A stretch of 64,000 bases of DNA from JBBQYD01 sp942493075 (GTDB lineage: Bacteria; Verrucomicrobiota; Verrucomicrobiia; Limisphaerales; UBA8199), in NCBI GenBank assembly GCA_942493075.1, contig OW818681.1, positions 62,001-126,000 of the forward strand, read 5' to 3'. Every line of letters starts with the position of its first letter. The stretch's first letter is position 1. This document shows positions 60,779 to 64,000 of this stretch, piece after piece. Both the position numbers and the translations under genes were made by a program. The notes beneath the pieces were generated by a model. It did not search any database and was not told the DNA's origin. It saw nothing but the letters and a program-made list of their open reading frames with translations.

Positions 60779-61678
60779 CTAGGTCATAATCAGCACCAGG
60801 ATGGCTGTCAGTCCACAAATGATTCCGGCGAAACCCACCTTTGACACCTTTTCACGAAAGAAGAGAACACCGGCCAGGACCACCAAAGTCAGGCTTCCTC
60901 CGTTTCCGACCGGGAATGCGACCGCGCCCGGGATATCATGAGCAAGGGCCAGGGTTAAAAGAACGTTTCCCGCGATGCTGCACAAGGCCATCACAAAGCC
61001 TGTGCACAACTCACGCCAGTTTGGCCAATGTCGTCCCGCCAGTGTTAGAAAACCCATCAGGATAAAGCCGGTAAAATAGAGAACATTATAGAACTGCCAT
61101 GTGTAATCCCCGGCACCCATCTCGACCAACACTTTCTGGCTGCTGGCTGAGAGCCCGTTAAAAAGGAAGGCGAGAAGCATCAGTATCAACCATTTTCTGT
61201 GCTGACCCATATCCTGGTCAGGCTCTGTTTCCACCGAGGCGCGATCCATATCCGCCTTTTTGTCCTTCCACATCAGGACGATTGCAGAGAGGACCAGGAA
61301 TATCCCGCCTACTTTAAATGCATTAAGCTTTTCACCGAAAACGAAGATAGAGAGAACAATCGGCAAGCTCATCGAGAGATTGATAATAAGCCAGCTTGTG
61401 GAGATCTTCCCGTGTTTCAGTCCCGTTTGAAACGTGAACAATGCCAGAGAGGAACAAACTCCGCCCAACGCTCCAATCGTGAGCACCTGTGGAGGAAAGT
61501 GCAGCCCGCGAGGATCGTTGAACGCGGTGTAAAGCGCGGTGAGCACTCCGGCCCAGAACAGCAGTATGAGTGCGATCACACGAGGCCGGCAGGAGGGATG
61601 ATCCGCTACTTTATGGAAAATTCCGAGCAGGCCGAAGCCCAGCAGGGAACCTATTAGGAAGAGATGGCCAGTGCTCAT
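60779..61678 (-). CDS. EamA/DMT-family transporter
   Basis: An inner-membrane protein of 299 residues with about ten helices in two EamA halves (LFLIGSLLGFGLLGIF, VIALILLFWAGVLTALYTAF; second half LILMLLAFLFNGLSASSQKV, VLFFREKVSKVGFAGIICGL). A hydrophilic loop of about 30 residues (KDKKADMDRASVETEPDQDM) separates the halves. It should move a small metabolite, in or out, for the surrounding catabolic operon. The start at 61678 is 10 bp after the SDR stop; an upstream ATG would overlap the SDR gene. Confidence 0.9.
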   Translation of the reverse strand: MSTGHLFLIGSLLGFGLLGIFHKVADHPSCRPRVIALILLFWAGVLTALYTAFNDPRGLHFPPQVLTIGALGGVCSSLALFTFQTGLKHGKISTSWLIINLSMSLPIVLSIFVFGEKLNAFKVGGIFLVLSAIVLMWKDKKADMDRASVETEPDQDMGQHRKWLILMLLAFLFNGLSASSQKVLVEMGAGDYTWQFYNVLYFTGFILMGFLTLAGRHWPNWRELCTGFVMALCSIAGNVLLTLALAHDIPGAVAFPVGNGGSLTLVVLAGVLFFREKVSKVGFAGIICGLTAILVLIMT

Positions 61679-61688
61679 CGCGCGTTCG

Positions 61689-62438
61689 TTACATTGCTGT
61701 CCATCCTCCATCGACTGCCAACAAGGCACCTGTCACAAACGAAGACTCGTCGGACGCCAGGAAAAGCGCCGCTGCTGCGACCTCTCCGGGCTCACCCACT
61801 CTGCCCAGAAAAGTGTTTCGCACCTGGTAATCGTGTGCAGGCTCACCGGGTTTTGGAGAATAGCCCACGCGGATAGGCCCCGGTGCGATCAGATTAATGC
61901 GAATGTTGTGCTTGCCGTAATCGCAAGCCGCGCTACGCGCGTAACCAATCAACCCCGCCTTCACTGTGGTATAGCTGATGGAGTTCGGGCAGGCGACGAG
62001 CCCCTGAATGGAATCCATGATAATGATGGAGCCTTGTCTCTGCTGAATCATCCAGGGCAACACCGCCTTTGTGAAGTTCTGGGTCCCCATGAGCGTGGTT
62101 TGAAGGCAACCGATCCATTCCTCCTCCGTCGATTCCAGAATGTTATGCCACGTTCCGATGTAAGCCGCGTTGTTGCACAGCACATCCACCCTGCCGAACC
62201 GGTCGGAGACATACTTCACCGCACGCTCGATCTCTTCACGGCATCCTATATCCACGCGGAGAAAATCGGCTTGTCCGCCATCGGCACGGATTCCCGCGGC
62301 GGTACGCTCGCCCTGTTCGATATCAATGTCGGTTACGAGTACCCACGCGCCTTCGCGAGCGAACGCCCGGCTGATTGCATGGCCGATTCCATGAGCGGCG
62401 CCGCTGATGATGGTGATGCGATTCTGCAATCGATTCAT
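61689..62438 (-). CDS. Short-chain dehydrogenase/reductase
   Basis: A 249-residue NAD(P)-dependent oxidoreductase of the classical SDR family. The cofactor motif is SGAAHGIGHAIS, Asp in VLVTDIDIEQG after strand 2 favours NAD(H), then NNAAYIG, the catalytic Ser in IIIMDSIQGL and the YTTVK (Tyr and Lys) motif, and PGPIRVG. The end AALFLASDESSFVTGALLAVDGGW is typical. In sugar-acid or cyclic-substrate pathways such enzymes oxidise an alcohol intermediate; the substrate here is not known. It is between the amidohydrolase and transporter genes. Confidence 0.94.
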   Translation of the reverse strand: MNRLQNRITIISGAAHGIGHAISRAFAREGAWVLVTDIDIEQGERTAAGIRADGGQADFLRVDIGCREEIERAVKYVSDRFGRVDVLCNNAAYIGTWHNILESTEEEWIGCLQTTLMGTQNFTKAVLPWMIQQRQGSIIIMDSIQGLVACPNSISYTTVKAGLIGYARSAACDYGKHNIRINLIAPGPIRVGYSPKPGEPAHDYQVRNTFLGRVGEPGEVAAAALFLASDESSFVTGALLAVDGGWTAM

Positions 62439-62468
62439 AGTTACGGTGTTGAGTGGTTCATTGTGGGT

Positions 62469-63314
62469 TTACTCCAAGCCAAGCAGTTCTAAAGTGGGTG
62501 CGTGAATCAGGGCTTCGATTTCAGACTCTGAGAGTGTTGGAAAATGCGTGCCGGTAACGATCCGGTTGAAGTTGCGCAGCGCACTGATGCTCGCCTCGGC
62601 GGTCGTGAACGGAAAGTCCGACCCAAACAGGAGCTTGTCCATTACACCGTATTCCTTGGCCATCGTGAGTGCGTTATAGAATTGCCACGGCCGGTAATGG
62701 AGAGCGGATATGTCGGAAAAGAAACCTGGATGCTTCCGAATGAGGACTATTGTCTCAGCTATCCAGGGATGGCCGAGATGCGCGATAACCATCTTGAGCC
62801 TTGGAAACTGCAAGGCCACATCTTCCAACAGAATTGGCAACGCATACTTCAGCGGAGCGGTGCGCGGGAACGTGGCGCCCTGGTGGATCATGATGGGAAC
62901 ATTGCGCGCCTGACAGAATTCATAGACCTCAAGCATGCGCTCATCGAGAGGGTGAATGTTCTGATACACAGGACCGAGCTTCACTCCACGCAGTTTGAGA
63001 ACATCCAATGCCTCAGTCAGTGTTTCACGGACGTTGTCATGCGAAGGGTCTACAGCCGCAAAGCCAATGATTCTATCAGGATGCTCTGCCGCATAAGCAG
63101 CTATATAGGCATTCGGACTGGTCAAGCCCGTGTGGAAGGCGCGTATTCCAAAAACGATGGCCCGATCAACCCCTTGCATCGCCGGCCAGTGACGCTCCGG
63201 CGGAACGTGCATGTCCAGCGGCTTGCCCCTGGATCGCGCATTGGCCTCATCAATGAACGCCTGGGAGAGATGTCCCGGGGCCTCCCATAGATGCGTGTGA
63301 CAGTCGACAATCAT
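62469..63314 (-). CDS. TIM-barrel amidohydrolase (Amidohydro_2)
   Basis: A 281-residue cytoplasmic metal-dependent hydrolase or decarboxylase of the amidohydrolase-2 family, related to ACMSD and L-fuconolactonase. Metal ligands fit: VDCHTHLWE (His-x-His), the second His in IMIHQGATFP, VIAHLGHPW, and LLFGSDFPFT (Asp). Its ATG overlaps the stop of the enolase-superfamily gene by four bases (ATGA), strongly suggesting translational coupling. It probably opens a lactone or cyclic amide in the same pathway. Confidence 0.9.
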   Translation of the reverse strand: MIVDCHTHLWEAPGHLSQAFIDEANARSRGKPLDMHVPPERHWPAMQGVDRAIVFGIRAFHTGLTSPNAYIAAYAAEHPDRIIGFAAVDPSHDNVRETLTEALDVLKLRGVKLGPVYQNIHPLDERMLEVYEFCQARNVPIMIHQGATFPRTAPLKYALPILLEDVALQFPRLKMVIAHLGHPWIAETIVLIRKHPGFFSDISALHYRPWQFYNALTMAKEYGVMDKLLFGSDFPFTTAEASISALRNFNRIVTGTHFPTLSESEIEALIHAPTLELLGLE

Positions 63315-64000
63315 GCCATGCTCCCAGGATTCCGCGCCATAGCCACGATCTGTTGTTCATCAATTTCAAGCCCCAGCCCCGGCCCTTCAGGCACATACAC
63401 ATGTCCATTCTCGAAACGCACGGCTTTGTTCCTCGGATGCTCGGAGTAGTATAGAGGGCCCAGGATATCCACGGGGAACCTGGAGATCTGCACGTTTTTG
63501 CACGCGGAGGTTAAATGACACATCGCTGCCGTTCCTATATCCCATTCCAGGTTGGAGCCAAGATGGCAACCGATGCCGGCGTCCTCGGCGCGTCGGCAAA
63601 TCTCACGCGCTTTCAAAAGCCCGCCGTTTTTCCCCGGGTAGATACTGATCAGGTCGGCAGCGTGCTTCGTGATGACTTCATCGGCTTCCCAGATCGCAAA
63701 GACTGACTCGTCCGCCATAATGGGCAGATCCGATCCGGCGCGCACCTTTGCCATCGCTTCGATATCCCATCGGGGTGTCGGTTGCTCCACGTATTCGAGG
63801 TTAAACTCTGCATAGCGCGGGATCTCTCGAAGAGCCTGCTCCACGGACCACCCCCCGTTCACATCGATGTTGAACTTTACGTTCGGTGCGGCCTCACGCA
63901 CGGCCCGGGCTCGTGAAATATCATTATCATGATCCGGACCGACTTTGATCTTCAGAGCCGTAAAACCTTCTCTGACCTTTTGAGCAGCAATCCGCGCTGC
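63311..64000 (-). CDS. Enolase-superfamily enzyme (mandelate racemase/muconate lactonizing type), 5' truncated
   Basis: The gene runs off the right edge; the frame is open to base 64000. The visible part has the KIKVG catalytic motif (at about 63950, just outside the first in-window ATG), the metal ligands Asp in DVNGGWS, Glu in YVEQPTP and Asp in PIMADESVF, and Lys in YPGKNGG. This set fits the muconate lactonizing or related subgroups of the superfamily, which start reactions by removing a proton next to a carboxylate. The products include dehydratases and cycloisomerases. The following amidohydrolase overlaps its stop. The N-terminal capping domain lies outside the window, so the specific activity cannot be called. 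Confidence 0.9.
   Translation of the reverse strand, partial: AARIAAQKVREGFTALKIKVGPDHDNDISRARAVREAAPNVKFNIDVNGGWSVEQALREIPRYAEFNLEYVEQPTPRWDIEAMAKVRAGSDLPIMADESVFAIWEADEVITKHAADLISIYPGKNGGLLKAREICRRAEDAGIGCHLGSNLEWDIGTAAMCHLTSACKNVQISRFPVDILGPLYYSEHPRNKAVRFENGHVYVPEGPGLGLEIDEQQIVAMARNPGSMA

Overview
The window reads as a chromosomal segment of a Gram-negative, moderately GC-rich bacterium, most likely Verrucomicrobiota and probably the Pedosphaera/Limisphaera side of the phylum. This is an inference from gene content: PEP-CTERM and VPDSG-CTERM-like sorting tails, a prepilin-type protein with an H-x9-DG motif, ECF sigma factors paired with or fused to signalling modules, a choice-of-anchor-Q-like glycine-rich secreted protein, and many palindromic intergenic repeats. 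There is no prophage, transposase, CRISPR array, rRNA or recognisable tRNA.

Layout. 0-9 kb: dprA, a TPR lipoprotein, an aldose-epimerase-like gene with a sugar:proton symporter, and a beta-propeller/phosphoesterase lipoprotein. 9-13.4 kb: a 55-residue protein that is little more than a signal peptide and a sorting tail, then a 1291-residue surface protein with a predicted thioester domain and SdrD-B repeats. 13.5-20.3 kb: a four-gene signalling cluster (TonB-dependent receptor, YfiR-family protein, membrane histidine kinase, hybrid kinase). 20.3-26.4 kb: hrpB, a PEP-CTERM protein, a metallophosphoesterase and a Tat-exported sialidase-like protein. 27-29.8 kb: a BlaI/BlaR1-type pair with twin operators, whose sensor gene is split by a frameshift. 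30-38.4 kb: a DHH phosphoesterase, asnA, a glycosyltransferase, an orphan hypF and a secreted glycosidase-like protein. 38.6-45.2 kb: an ECF sigma factor fused through a membrane helix to extracytoplasmic domains, a secreted duplicated-domain protein, a prepilin-like protein behind a Pho-box-like array, and a response regulator.

45.3-51.5 kb: thiE, a sigma/anti-sigma-like/PDZ operon, then hisF (frameshifted in a T6 run), a DUF486 membrane protein, hisI and trpE. 51.5-55.3 kb: repeat-rich DNA around a glycine-rich secreted protein, including a roughly 345-bp element present twice with compensatory changes in its main hairpin. 55.3-58.4 kb: an ECF sigma factor and a Ser/Thr kinase fused to a Wzz-like chain-length module. 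58.6-64 kb: a six-gene minus-strand catabolic operon (enolase-superfamily enzyme, amidohydrolase, SDR, EamA transporter, creatininase-family and ceramidase-like hydrolases), cut by the window edge.

The two clear frameshifts (near 28613 and at 48474-48479) each need only one base and may be sequence errors. The least explained items are the duplicated hairpin element, the TonB/YfiR/kinase cluster, the kinase-Wzz fusion and the thioester surface protein.
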